Shown here piece by piece: positions 5,641 to 12,554 of a stretch of 12,972 nt of DNA; position 1 is the stretch's first letter, and every line of letters starts with the position of its first letter. The notes under the pieces were generated by a model. That model ran no database searches. It was not told where the DNA came from and saw only the letters and a list, made by a program, of their open reading frames with translations. This DNA comes from a bacterium (lineage in GTDB: Bacteria > UBP15 > UBA6099), in assembly GCA_029573925.1 (NCBI GenBank), contig JAKQBV010000136.1:1-12972 (forward strand), given 5' to 3'. A program made the position numbers and the translations under genes.

Positions 5641-7077
5641 TCAGAAGGCGAGCTTTCCGGGTTGCGGTTCGGCAAACATGTGCCGATCGACGAAAACGCG
5701 CGTTTTAGGCTCCGTCTCCGCCGGGTCGTCCACCGGGAACGAGCAAGCGGTGTCCACGCAGGCGAAAAGAGTCGGCTTCGGGCGCGCGGAATAAGGCAGC
5801 CGCTCCAGAATCGCGGCGTCAAGCTCCGGGTCCACCGTCATGACGAGCTTGAGAGGCTCGAAGAATTTTAGAGCGGACGAGCGCATCGCGGCGGTGGCGG
5901 GGTCTTTCTTCGAGCCGACGACCACCATCATCAAAGGCTTGTGCCGCATCCTGAATAGAGTCTCCCTGCCGAGCGCCGAAAAAAGTTCGGTGGAAGACAT
6001 TGCTTTCATAGATGCGACCAACGCGTCCGCGCGCGTCTTGTAATCTTCATTGTCCGTCAGCAGATATAAATCCGAGAGGACGGAAACGACAACGAGATTC
6101 GAGAACAAATCGGAGGAACAGGCGGTCGCGGAGCCGCCGCTTGAGTTCGCGCTTTCGTACAACGAAAAGAGCGGCGCGTCCGCGCGCTTGAAGTTTTTAT
6201 GTATGAGCGCGGCGACCGACTCGGCCTTGTCGAGGAACTTCGTCTCGCCGGTGGTTTGATAGGCCTCGATGAGAGCGCGGGCGAGCAGCGCGTTGTCTGC
6301 AAGCCGCGTTTCGGAGAAATCCGGCTTTTCGCCTTGGGGCGGGATAACCCGAGCGGCTCCAGAGTCGTCGCTCCATGCGTCGCTGAGAATCCTCTCCACA
6401 GCGGCTAGCGCGGCGGTCTCGACCGCCGGGCGGGACAGAACATCGGAGGCCCGGAGCAGCGCGGCGGCTGCTGCCGCATTGTCCGCCACGCGCATCGTTT
6501 TGTCCCGCGCGGGCATCCCGATTTTTCTTCGGGCGGCGTCCGGCAGTTTGTAGAACTCTTCGCCCGTCATCTCGCCGTCCGGCCCCATCAGGCCGGACTC
6601 CTGAGCGGAGTAGAACCCGCCTTGCGGATCAGCAAGAAAAGCGACGGCATAATCCGCCGCCGCGGCCGCCGCCGCCCGCTCCGGGTTTCCCGTCGCCGCC
6701 GCCGCGGCCGCTAGAACTCTGGCTGCCAGCGCGCTTTCAATCAGTATCTTTCTTTTCGATGCGCCTGTGGCGTCCGCGAAATCGAACACTCCGCCCCACT
6801 CCGCGTCCGCTCTGCTTTCAATAAGCCCCATCAATTCATTTATGGATCTCAAAACGTCTTCTTTTTTTTCTTTACGGTATACAAGGGTTTCATAAGAAAG
6901 CTCGCTGAAGACCTCCGGGGCGGCAAGACCACAGTCGTCCTCGCTTTCGACGGGCGCATTCGGCAACGGTTTTTCGGGAGGTGGAAAATCAGCGCCGCGT
7001 CCCCGGCATCCTGCGAAAAGCAGGGAAGAGACCGCTAGCATAATGGCGAAAGCGAAGTTTGCGGATGACAATTTCAT
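5641..7077 (-). CDS. YyaL-like (six-hairpin barrel) lipoprotein lacking the thioredoxin domain
   Basis: A 478-residue predicted lipoprotein. The signal peptide ends LLFAGC, so C24 would be lipidated. The rest aligns with the C-terminal part of the YyaL/SPATA20 family, an alpha/alpha barrel related to N-acylglucosamine 2-epimerases: DAEWGGVFDF (91-100), PQGGFYSAQE (151-160), a TRLADNALLARALIEAY helix (258-273), the SSGGSATACSS loop (312-322), then VVVGSKKDPAT (385-395) and a closing CVDTACSFPV with C440 and C445. Usual members are nearly 700 residues and start with a DUF255 thioredoxin domain, absent here; two separate thioredoxin-fold proteins are encoded just upstream. The substrate is unknown. 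I start at ATG 7077, with AAGGAG 5 bases before it; the open frame to 7236 would overlap the thioredoxin gene and spoil the signal peptide. Confidence 0.8.
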   Translation of the reverse strand: MKLSSANFAFAIMLAVSSLLFAGCRGRGADFPPPEKPLPNAPVESEDDCGLAAPEVFSELSYETLVYRKEKKEDVLRSINELMGLIESRADAEWGGVFDFADATGASKRKILIESALAARVLAAAAAATGNPERAAAAAAADYAVAFLADPQGGFYSAQESGLMGPDGEMTGEEFYKLPDAARRKIGMPARDKTMRVADNAAAAAALLRASDVLSRPAVETAALAAVERILSDAWSDDSGAARVIPPQGEKPDFSETRLADNALLARALIEAYQTTGETKFLDKAESVAALIHKNFKRADAPLFSLYESANSSGGSATACSSDLFSNLVVVSVLSDLYLLTDNEDYKTRADALVASMKAMSSTELFSALGRETLFRMRHKPLMMVVVGSKKDPATAAMRSSALKFFEPLKLVMTVDPELDAAILERLPYSARPKPTLFACVDTACSFPVDDPAETEPKTRVFVDRHMFAEPQPGKLAF

Positions 7078-7096
7078 AACGTCTCCTTGCGGGCGC

Positions 7097-7645
7097 TCAG
7101 TCAGACGCCGGAGGCATTCCCTGCGGAGGCATCTGAGGCATGCCAGCGGGAGGCATGCCGCCGGAAGGCATCCCTTGGGGCGGCATCTGAGGCATTCCCT
7201 GAGGCGATTTGCCGCGCTGGAACAGGACGCCCTCAAACGAGTTGCGAAGCGCCGCCGCGTTTATCATCCCCGTCTGAGCGTCGAAAGGCTCGCCTTGCTC
7301 TGTCACCCAGAACAGCGCCGGCAGCGCGGTCACATCGAAGAACTCGACGAGCGCCTCCGACCGAGGGTCGTTGGCGTCGATATGCGCGAACTGTATCCTG
7401 TCTCCGAATTCTGCTTCGAGTTTTTCCAAGTCGGGCTTGATTATCGCGCAAATTTTGCAGTCTTCGGAATAGAAGTTCAGGAACACCGGCCTGCCGTCAA
7501 GCTCAGGCAGCTCAAACTGGTCGGAAGCTTCGTGGGCGTGTGAAGCGTCTGCGGTTTTTTTGCCGACAAGCATCGGAGCGACAACGAGCAAAGCCGCGAC
7601 GCATGCGTACACAGCGAAAGCGGCGGTTTTTTTTCCTGCGGTCAC
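7097..7645 (-). CDS. Membrane-anchored thioredoxin-fold protein with Met/Pro/Gly-rich repeat tail
   Basis: A 182-residue protein with three parts. A hydrophobic N-terminal anchor or signal (about residues 8-27) places the rest outside the cytoplasmic membrane. The thioredoxin fold (about 42-140) has the redox pair C63-x-x-C66 as SEDCKIC and a cis-proline at P109 (TALPALFW). The tail (144-182) is rich in Met, Pro, Gly and Gln: GMPQMPPQGMP occurs at 150-160 and 168-178, an 18-residue period, with seven Met in all. Met-rich tails can bind Cu(I) or act as oxidation targets; which applies here is unknown. The start is GTG at 7645, 4 bases after the TlpA-like stop, with GAGGTG overlapping that stop. 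The next gene begins 19 bases on. It should receive electrons from the DsbD-type carrier of the same operon. Confidence 0.8.
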   Translation of the reverse strand: MTAGKKTAAFAVYACVAALLVVAPMLVGKKTADASHAHEASDQFELPELDGRPVFLNFYSEDCKICAIIKPDLEKLEAEFGDRIQFAHIDANDPRSEALVEFFDVTALPALFWVTEQGEPFDAQTGMINAAALRNSFEGVLFQRGKSPQGMPQMPPQGMPSGGMPPAGMPQMPPQGMPPASD

Positions 7646-7649
7646 GGGG

Positions 7650-8165
7650 TCACCTCTTATAGTGGTTTTTCAGAAGATTCTGTATAACGACGTCCGGCGG
7701 CGGAGCGGGGTCGTAATAAATCACGTTTCCATCCTCGTCGGCGAGTATGTTCAGGGGAAGTCCGTACAGTTTGGCTATCTTATGGGCGGTGGAGCCGTCT
7801 GGGTCGTGAAGCACGGGATATTCCACCCCGTTCTTGCCGAGGAACTTGTCGCGCGCGCCCGGCGGGTCTCCGACGTTCACCCCGAAAACCGCCAGCCCCT
7901 CGTCCTCGTATTCGGAATAAATTCGATTGATTTCGGGAACCTCGGCGGCGCAGACGGAACACCAGCTCGCGAAGAAAGTGACCAGCATCGGAGCGCCCGC
8001 TGAGAATTCAGACAGCGAGACCTTGTTGCCTTCGAGGTCGAAAAAAACGGCGGACGTGTCTAGCTTGGAAACGCCTTGGCTGTCGAGCTTTGCCGGACAG
8101 CCGCAGAGGCAGATGGCTAGAGCGAGCGCTCCGGCGGCCTTCAACCCCCTAGCAAGCATTTTCAT
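7650..8165 (-). CDS. TlpA/ResA-like thiol-disulfide lipoprotein
   Basis: A 171-residue periplasm-facing oxidoreductase. The signal peptide ends in the lipobox LCGC (C23). A redoxin/TlpA-type thioredoxin fold follows, with the active site FFASWCSVC (C69, C72), the VFGVNVGD strand, the insertion typical of TlpA-like proteins, and the cis-proline P137 in YGLPLNI. Family members keep cytochrome c or other envelope cysteines reduced. No cytochrome c assembly gene is visible, so the client is more likely one of the neighbouring proteins. GGGAGAG lies about 6 bases before the ATG at 8165. It is the second gene of the redox unit, 42 bases after the DsbD-type gene and 4 bases before the thioredoxin gene. 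Confidence 0.88.
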   Translation of the reverse strand: MKMLARGLKAAGALALAICLCGCPAKLDSQGVSKLDTSAVFFDLEGNKVSLSEFSAGAPMLVTFFASWCSVCAAEVPEINRIYSEYEDEGLAVFGVNVGDPPGARDKFLGKNGVEYPVLHDPDGSTAHKIAKLYGLPLNILADEDGNVIYYDPAPPPDVVIQNLLKNHYKR

Positions 8166-8207
8166 AAATCTCTCCCGAAAATAATTGTGTCCGCGCCGCG
8201 CGCGGCA

Positions 8208-8921
8208 TCAAAACAACATGGCGGACGCCTTGTATCCGAACCAGATTCCAGCGGCGATAAGAGCGACGCCGAAGAGCCATTTGACGGCGAGCATCCAGCG
8301 GCCCGACTTTGGAAGCGCGGCGAGCGCTCCGGCGCTGGCCCCGACAACCGCCAGCAGCAGGCCCATCCCCAGCGCGAACACGAACAGCAGAGACGCCCCG
8401 TACGCGACGTTGCCGGTCGTGGCCACCAGAGTAAGAATCGCCATCACGACTGGGGCCGTACAGGGCGTTGAAACAAGGCTGGACACCACGCCCACCATAA
8501 ACGCCCCGGCGTATCCCCCCGCGCCCCCGCCCGCTGAAAGCTTCGCCATGAATCCCGGCATGGGCAGCGAAAACACGTCCAGCATGCTCAATCCGAGCAG
8601 GACGAAAAAGACCGCTATGAACAGATTAAGATACGGGTTGCCCGCCCAGCTTCCGAAGATAACGCCGGACAAGGCCGCCGCCGCGCCCAGCGCCGAATAC
8701 ATCAGGGCGAGACCGAGGATGTAGCACGCGGAAAGTCCCACGCTGCGCCGGAACGACCCGCGCGCGCCTCTGCCGCCCAGATATGCCGCCGTTATGGGTA
8801 TCATGGGATACACGCAAGGCGTCAGGCTTGTCAGCAGGCCCGCCGCGAACGCCGCCGCGAACGCGAGCAACGGCGCGTCCGTCACGTGCCGGAAAAAACC
8901 ATCCGCAAAACTTTCCAACAT
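8208..8921 (-). CDS. DsbD-type transmembrane electron carrier (stand-alone beta domain)
   Basis: A 237-residue integral membrane protein, almost entirely hydrophobic helices, that moves reducing equivalents from cytoplasmic thioredoxin across the membrane. The two halves of the carrier each keep their reactive cysteine: TSLTPCVYPM (C36) and SLVSTPCTAP (C154), in the DsbD style. A third cysteine, C66, is not part of these motifs. Full DsbD also has periplasmic alpha and gamma domains; neither is present, and the two thioredoxin-fold proteins encoded next can fill those roles. I start at ATG 8921: a promoter -10 lies at 8972-8977, so the longer frame from TTG 8990 would begin upstream of the transcript start. 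The ribosome site is poor (GGGGAA, or AAGGG abutting the ATG). First gene of the four-gene unit. Confidence 0.88.
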   Translation of the reverse strand: MLESFADGFFRHVTDAPLLAFAAAFAAGLLTSLTPCVYPMIPITAAYLGGRGARGSFRRSVGLSACYILGLALMYSALGAAAALSGVIFGSWAGNPYLNLFIAVFFVLLGLSMLDVFSLPMPGFMAKLSAGGGAGGYAGAFMVGVVSSLVSTPCTAPVVMAILTLVATTGNVAYGASLLFVFALGMGLLLAVVGASAGALAALPKSGRWMLAVKWLFGVALIAAGIWFGYKASAMLF

Positions 8922-8971
8922 CCCTTGAGTTTCCCCGCGCGCGGCTCTGTGTCCGCTGCAATATGTTTTGT

Positions 8972-9000
8972 AGTATATAGTCCATAACAATTGTGTTCAA
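8972..9000 (-). promoter_or_regulatory. Sigma70-type promoter of the DsbD-type/TlpA/thioredoxin/YyaL unit
   Basis: On the minus strand TTGAAC (8995-9000) is followed by a 17-base spacer and TATACT (8972-8977), five of six matches at -10. Transcription would begin near 8965, leaving a leader of about 44 bases. The spacer contains the 8-base palindrome ACAATTGT (8987-8994), which could be a small operator half-site or chance. Confidence 0.65.
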
Positions 9001-9033
9001 TACGATATGACAGACCGCGCGCGCCGGCGAGAA

Positions 9034-9052
9034 ACGCAGATTATGCCTGCGT
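9034..9052. promoter_or_regulatory. Inverted repeat between the divergent promoters
   Basis: ACGCAG (9034-9039) and CTGCGT (9047-9052) form a perfect 6-base inverted repeat around ATTATGC. It ends 5 bases before the plus-strand -35 element and lies 34 bases from the minus-strand -35. This is a sensible place for a regulator shared by both operons, but no regulator gene is in the window. Confidence 0.35.
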
Positions 9053-9057
9053 CGCGA

Positions 9058-9085
9058 TTGACTTCCGGGGTCGCGATGATATAAT
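9058..9085 (+). promoter_or_regulatory. Promoter of the transaldolase gene
   Basis: TTGACT (9058-9063, five of six), a 16-base spacer, and a perfect TATAAT (9080-9085) preceded by TGA, giving an extended -10. The start would be near 9092, about 135 bases before the ATG. This is the strongest promoter-like sequence in the window. Confidence 0.75.
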
Positions 9086-9131
9086 TAAAAGAAACTGGGA
9101 GATTTGAACACAGAAAAATCCGGTCGGACAC

Positions 9132-9213
9132 AGTCCCCGCAGAGGGGACTTTTCATTTGCGCGGAAACTTTTTCCGTCATCCGAAAACAACTGGCTGAAA
9201 CCGGAGATTCCGG
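9132..9213 (+). promoter_or_regulatory. Structured leader of the transaldolase mRNA: three hairpins, the first terminator-like
   Basis: Three stems follow one another in the leader. AGTCCCC/GGGGACT (9132-9138 with 9144-9150, loop GCAGA) is followed by TTTCATTT and resembles an intrinsic terminator. CGGAAA/TTTCCG (9162-9167 with 9171-9176) has a CTT loop. CCGGA/TCCGG (9201-9205 with 9209-9213) ends just before the GGGGAGG ribosome site at 9216-9222. No gene upstream on this strand needs a terminator, so attenuation or another RNA-based control of the transaldolase gene is a reasonable idea. I do not recognise a known riboswitch. Confidence 0.5.
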
Positions 9214-9226
9214 ACGGGGAGGACGC

Positions 9227-9883
9227 ATGAAATTTTTCTTGGACACGGCAAACATTGAACAGATAAAGGAAATAAACGACCTCGGACAGCTCGACGGAGT
9301 GACAACCAACCCGACGCTGATCGCAAGGGAAAAAGCGGGGTTCAGGCAGAGGATAGAAGAGATATGCGCGGTGGTGAAAGGCCCTGTGAGCGCGGAAGTG
9401 GTGGCGCTGGACTACGAGGGCATGATGAAAGAGGCGCGCGAAGTGGCTTCGTGGGCGGAGAACGTGGTGGTGAAGATACCGATGACGCCCGCCGGGATGA
9501 AGGCCACTAAGGCGCTGGCGCAGGAAGGCATAAGCGTGAACGCCACGCTCATATTCTCGCTTCCGCAGGCGCTCATCGCCGCCAAAGCCGGGGCGGCTTT
9601 CATCAGCCCGTTCATCGGCAGGCTCGACGACATCGGGCAGGACGGCATGGAACTCGTCGCCGACTGCGTCAGCATGGTGGACAACTTCATGTTCGACAGC
9701 GAGATAATCGCGGCCAGCATCCGTGGCCTGCCGCATGTCATCGAGTCCATCCGATGCCGCGCGCATATCGCCACCGTGCCCTACTCGACGCTGATGTCGC
9801 TGTTCAAACATCCGCTGACGGACAAAGGGATAGATTCTTTCATGAAAGACTGGAACTCGGCGAACCTCGGAAAGATAATCTGA
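9227..9883 (+). CDS. tal: Transaldolase / fructose-6-phosphate aldolase family protein
   Basis: A 218-residue cytoplasmic enzyme of the short TalC/FSA transaldolase subfamily, a TIM barrel that transfers a dihydroxyacetone unit in the non-oxidative pentose phosphate pathway or cleaves fructose 6-phosphate. It opens with the family start MKFFLDTANIEQI, has GVTTNPTLI (25-33), the Schiff-base lysine K83 in VVVKIPMT, SVNATLIFS around 115-122 and ISPFIGRLDD. The barrel closes with HIATVPYSTL and a helix with HPLTDKGIDSF. Length matches the family (about 215-220). The ATG at 9227 has GGGGAGG 4 bases upstream; the frame extends to 9104 but that sequence is leader. Sequence does not separate transaldolase from aldolase activity safely. 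The next gene follows 43 bases on. Confidence 0.93.
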   Translation: MKFFLDTANIEQIKEINDLGQLDGVTTNPTLIAREKAGFRQRIEEICAVVKGPVSAEVVALDYEGMMKEAREVASWAENVVVKIPMTPAGMKATKALAQEGISVNATLIFSLPQALIAAKAGAAFISPFIGRLDDIGQDGMELVADCVSMVDNFMFDSEIIAASIRGLPHVIESIRCRAHIATVPYSTLMSLFKHPLTDKGIDSFMKDWNSANLGKII

Positions 9884-9899
9884 AGGAACCGGGACAAGG

Positions 9900-9918
9900 G
9901 GCGCGCATCGGACGCGCC
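9900..9918 (+). promoter_or_regulatory. GC hairpin between the ribosome site and start of the phosphatase gene
   Basis: GGCGCG (9900-9905) and CGCGCC (9913-9918) form a 6-base GC stem with a 7-base loop. AAGG (9896-9899) lies directly before it and the ATG at 9927 follows 8 bases after. No other Shine-Dalgarno-like sequence is near the start, so folding would bring AAGG to a normal distance from the ATG. It has no T run, so it is not a typical terminator. Confidence 0.4.
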
Positions 9919-9926
9919 GGGCTTAT

Positions 9927-10772
9927 ATGGTTAAATTGTTGATATTCGACCTCGACGGCGTCCTGTACACGGGCGACGAACCCGTCCCCTTCGCCGTCGA
10001 TTCCGTCAACGCGCTCCGCAGACGAGGCTTCACAATAAGGTTCCTCACCAACAACTCATCCAGAACGCGGGCTTTCTACGCGGACAAGCTTCAAGACATG
10101 GGTTTTCAGGCGTCGGAGGACGAGATGATGTCGTCCGCGTCCGCCGCCCGCCGGTTGCTGCTCGAACGCTCGCCGGGGGGCGCGCGCGTGTTCGTCATCG
10201 GCGAGGAAGGCCTTTATGAGGAGCTTGGCCCGGAATTCCGCGTCGTCGGCCCGGGCGAACTTGAAACCGCCGACTACGTCGTCGTAGGCTTCGACAGGGA
10301 ATTCAACTACGACAAGCTTGCCGACGGGCTTGAAGCGCTGTTGGCGGGAGCGGAATTCATCGCGACGAATCTTGACGCGACGTACCCGATGCCGGGAGGA
10401 AAGCTGCTGCCGGGAGGCGGGAGCATAGTGGCGGCGCTGGCCGCCGCCGCAGGGCGGGAACCTCTCGTGACGGGCAAACCCAATCCGGCGGGCATAAGCG
10501 CGCTGATGGCCGACGCCGGAGCCGCCCCGGATGAAACATTGCTAATCGGCGATAGACCGTCCACCGACATGGCGACCGCCCGCAACGCTGGAACGCTTTC
10601 TTGCCTTGTCCTGACGGGAGTAGCCTCCCCGGCGGACGCTCTGGCCCTGCCGGTCGATTTAAAACCTGACTTCATCATCAACGACTTGAGAGAGCTTGCG
10701 TCGCTCGACTGCCTGAAAGAAGGCGGAGCGGCGCTTTTGCGGAAGAACCATGAGGCGGGAAAAGAAAGCTGA
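9927..10772 (+). CDS. HAD-superfamily phosphatase, class IIA (NagD-like)
   Basis: A 281-residue cytoplasmic phosphohydrolase. HAD motif I is FDLDGVLYTG with nucleophile D8 and acid/base D10; motif II is LTNNSS with T41; motif III is the lysine of GKPNP, K184; motif IV is GDRPSTDM with D209 and D214. The large C2-type cap between motifs II and III, with TNLDATYP and GGGSIVAAL, marks the NagD/4-nitrophenylphosphatase/phosphoglycolate phosphatase group. The substrate is a small phosphate ester but cannot be named. It follows the transaldolase by 43 bases and is probably co-transcribed, which hints at sugar-phosphate clean-up. The ATG is first in frame; its ribosome site is weak unless the hairpin at 9900-9918 is counted. 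The 168 bases after it hold repeated TTTCATTCCA and AAAAATATCC words but no gene. Confidence 0.88.
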   Translation: MVKLLIFDLDGVLYTGDEPVPFAVDSVNALRRRGFTIRFLTNNSSRTRAFYADKLQDMGFQASEDEMMSSASAARRLLLERSPGGARVFVIGEEGLYEELGPEFRVVGPGELETADYVVVGFDREFNYDKLADGLEALLAGAEFIATNLDATYPMPGGKLLPGGGSIVAALAAAAGREPLVTGKPNPAGISALMADAGAAPDETLLIGDRPSTDMATARNAGTLSCLVLTGVASPADALALPVDLKPDFIINDLRELASLDCLKEGGAALLRKNHEAGKES

Positions 10773-10940
10773 GCTTTCATTCCACAAGCATCCGGCGTCA
10801 GTCGCGGCCGGACTGCCCCGCCGCCCCCTCCGCAAAAATATCCCATCGAAAAAAATATCCGTCGCCGTCCCGGCCTTGCGCCCGCGCGCGGACAACCGCT
10901 TTTCATTCCATCCAAATCCCACAGAAAGAGGCGAACAGCT

Positions 10941-12554
10941 ATGACACGCTACATCTTCATCACGGGGGGAAACGTGTCCTCCCTCGGAAAAGGCATCACA
11001 TCATCATCAATCGGAAGGCTGCTCAAAAGCCGCGACATTAAAGTGAGCGTCATTAAGATTGACCCCTACCTTAACGTCGACGCCGGCACGATGAACCCGT
11101 ACCAGCACGGCGAAGTGTACGTCACCGACGACGGGGCGGAAACCGACCTCGACCTCGGACACTACGAAAGGTTCATCGACATCGACCTCGCCAAGCACAA
11201 CAACGTGACCACAGGCCAGATATACGACGCCGTCATACGGAAAGAGCGGGCAGGAGAATTCCTCGGCGGCTGCGTGCAGGTCATCCCCCACATCACCAAC
11301 GAGATTAAGAACCGGATAAAGATCGCGGCGCGGGAATCGCGATGCGAAATTCTCATCGTCGAGATAGGCGGCACGGTGGGCGACATCGAAAGCCAGCCCT
11401 ACCTCGAAGCAATCCGTCAGTTCCGCAACGAGGCCGGACGCGACAACTGCATCAACGTCCACCTCACTCTCGTCCCCTACCTCGGAGCCGCCGGAGAGCT
11501 GAAGACCAAGCTCACCCAGCACACTGTCAAGGAACTGCGCGCCGTCGGCATCCAGCCCGACCTCATTGTGTGCCGCACGAAACAGCCTATCAAAGACGAC
11601 GTCAAGGCGAAGATATCCCTTTTCTGCGACGTTCCGAAAGAATGCGTCATCCCGGCTCCCGACACGCCGGAAATCTACGATATCCCGATGACGTTTGAGA
11701 GCGCGGGCGTGGCCGATTTGATAATCAGCAGGCTGGGTCTGGTCGCCCCCGCTCCCGACCTCTCCGAATGGACTTCCATGCTCAAACGCCTCAAAAACCC
11801 CGTCGGCGAAGTCCGCATCGGCGTCATCGGCAAATACATCGAGGTGCGCGACTCCTACATGAGCATTCTCGAAGCTATCAAGCACGGAGGAATCGCCGCG
11901 GGCGCCACAGTCAACTCCCAGCTTATCGACGCTTCGGAACTTGAAAAGGGACGCGGCAAACGCGCGCTCGAAAAACTCGACGGCATACTCGTCCCCGGCG
12001 GTTTCGGCTACAGAGGCATTGAGGGCAAAATCCGCGCCATCACTTACGCGCGCGAAAACAATATCCCGTTCCTCGGCATCTGCCTCGGCATGCAGAGCGC
12101 CGTCATCGAGTTCGCCCGCAACGTCTGCGGCTTGAAAAAAGCCAACAGCTCGGAGTTCGACCCCGAAACGCCGCACCCGGTGATCGACCTCATGCTCGAC
12201 CAGAAAAACGTCGCCGACAAGGGCGGAACGATGCGGCTTGGCGTCTATCCCTGCCACCTCGAAGCGAAGACCGCCGCGGCCGCGGCTTATAAGAAAAAAA
12301 CCGTCGACGAGCGCCACCGCCACCGTTACGAGTTCAACAACAAATACCGAAAACAGATGCAGGCCAAAGGCATGGTTTTCTCCGGTCTGTCGCCGGACGG
12401 CAACTTGGTGGAGATAATCGAACTGCCCGCCCTGCGCTACTTCGTTGCCGCGCAGTTCCATCCCGAATTCAAATCCCGGCCCACCCGCCCGCATCCGCTT
12501 TTCGCTTCTTTCGTCAAAAGCGCGCTCGAACACAGCCAGTCTAAACAAGGCTGA
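10941..12554 (+). CDS. pyrG: CTP synthase (glutamine-hydrolysing)
   Basis: A 537-residue enzyme that makes CTP from UTP, ATP and glutamine, the last step of pyrimidine nucleotide synthesis. The N-terminal synthetase domain (about 1-270) has the P-loop GGNVSSLGKGI (9-19), DPYLNVDAGTM, HGEVYVTDDGAETDLDLGHYERF and EIGGTVGDIES. The glutaminase domain (about 290-537) has GGFGYRG, the nucleophile C381 in GICLGMQ, and H507/E509 in QFHPEF. ERHRHRYEFNN (457-467) is also typical. Length is close to the E. coli enzyme (545). Residue 11 is Asn where Val is common in GGVVSSLGKG. The ATG at 10941 has AGAGG (10927-10931) 9 bases upstream. No clear own promoter is seen, so read-through from the two upstream genes is possible. 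A purine tract and a hairpin follow the stop. Confidence 0.98.
   Translation: MTRYIFITGGNVSSLGKGITSSSIGRLLKSRDIKVSVIKIDPYLNVDAGTMNPYQHGEVYVTDDGAETDLDLGHYERFIDIDLAKHNNVTTGQIYDAVIRKERAGEFLGGCVQVIPHITNEIKNRIKIAARESRCEILIVEIGGTVGDIESQPYLEAIRQFRNEAGRDNCINVHLTLVPYLGAAGELKTKLTQHTVKELRAVGIQPDLIVCRTKQPIKDDVKAKISLFCDVPKECVIPAPDTPEIYDIPMTFESAGVADLIISRLGLVAPAPDLSEWTSMLKRLKNPVGEVRIGVIGKYIEVRDSYMSILEAIKHGGIAAGATVNSQLIDASELEKGRGKRALEKLDGILVPGGFGYRGIEGKIRAITYARENNIPFLGICLGMQSAVIEFARNVCGLKKANSSEFDPETPHPVIDLMLDQKNVADKGGTMRLGVYPCHLEAKTAAAAAYKKKTVDERHRHRYEFNNKYRKQMQAKGMVFSGLSPDGNLVEIIELPALRYFVAAQFHPEFKSRPTRPHPLFASFVKSALEHSQSKQG

Larger units (their letters stand above)
8922..9226. other. Divergent intergenic region between the redox unit and the transaldolase gene
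   Basis: These 305 bases hold no credible gene. They carry the two outward-facing promoters, an inverted repeat between them, and a hairpin-rich transaldolase leader, each listed separately. The frame open from 9104 into the transaldolase gene is only an N-terminal extension that family members lack. Confidence 0.7.

Noticed and set aside
7078..7236. N-terminal extension of the YyaL-like gene by 53 codons
   Set aside because: It overlaps the Met-rich tail of the thioredoxin gene, is Cys/Arg-rich noise, and would bury the lipoprotein signal; AAGGAG precedes ATG 7077.
8922..8990. N-terminal extension of the DsbD-type gene from TTG 8990
   Set aside because: The extension contains the promoter -10 element, so it would not be in the transcript.
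9041..9811. 256-codon open frame antisense to the transaldolase gene
   Set aside because: Lies opposite a certain gene, is rich in His/Arg without domain character, and its start falls inside the coding sequence.
10307..10915. 202-codon frame antisense to the phosphatase gene
   Set aside because: Low-complexity Ala/Ser/Pro composition and overlap with a gene holding all HAD motifs.
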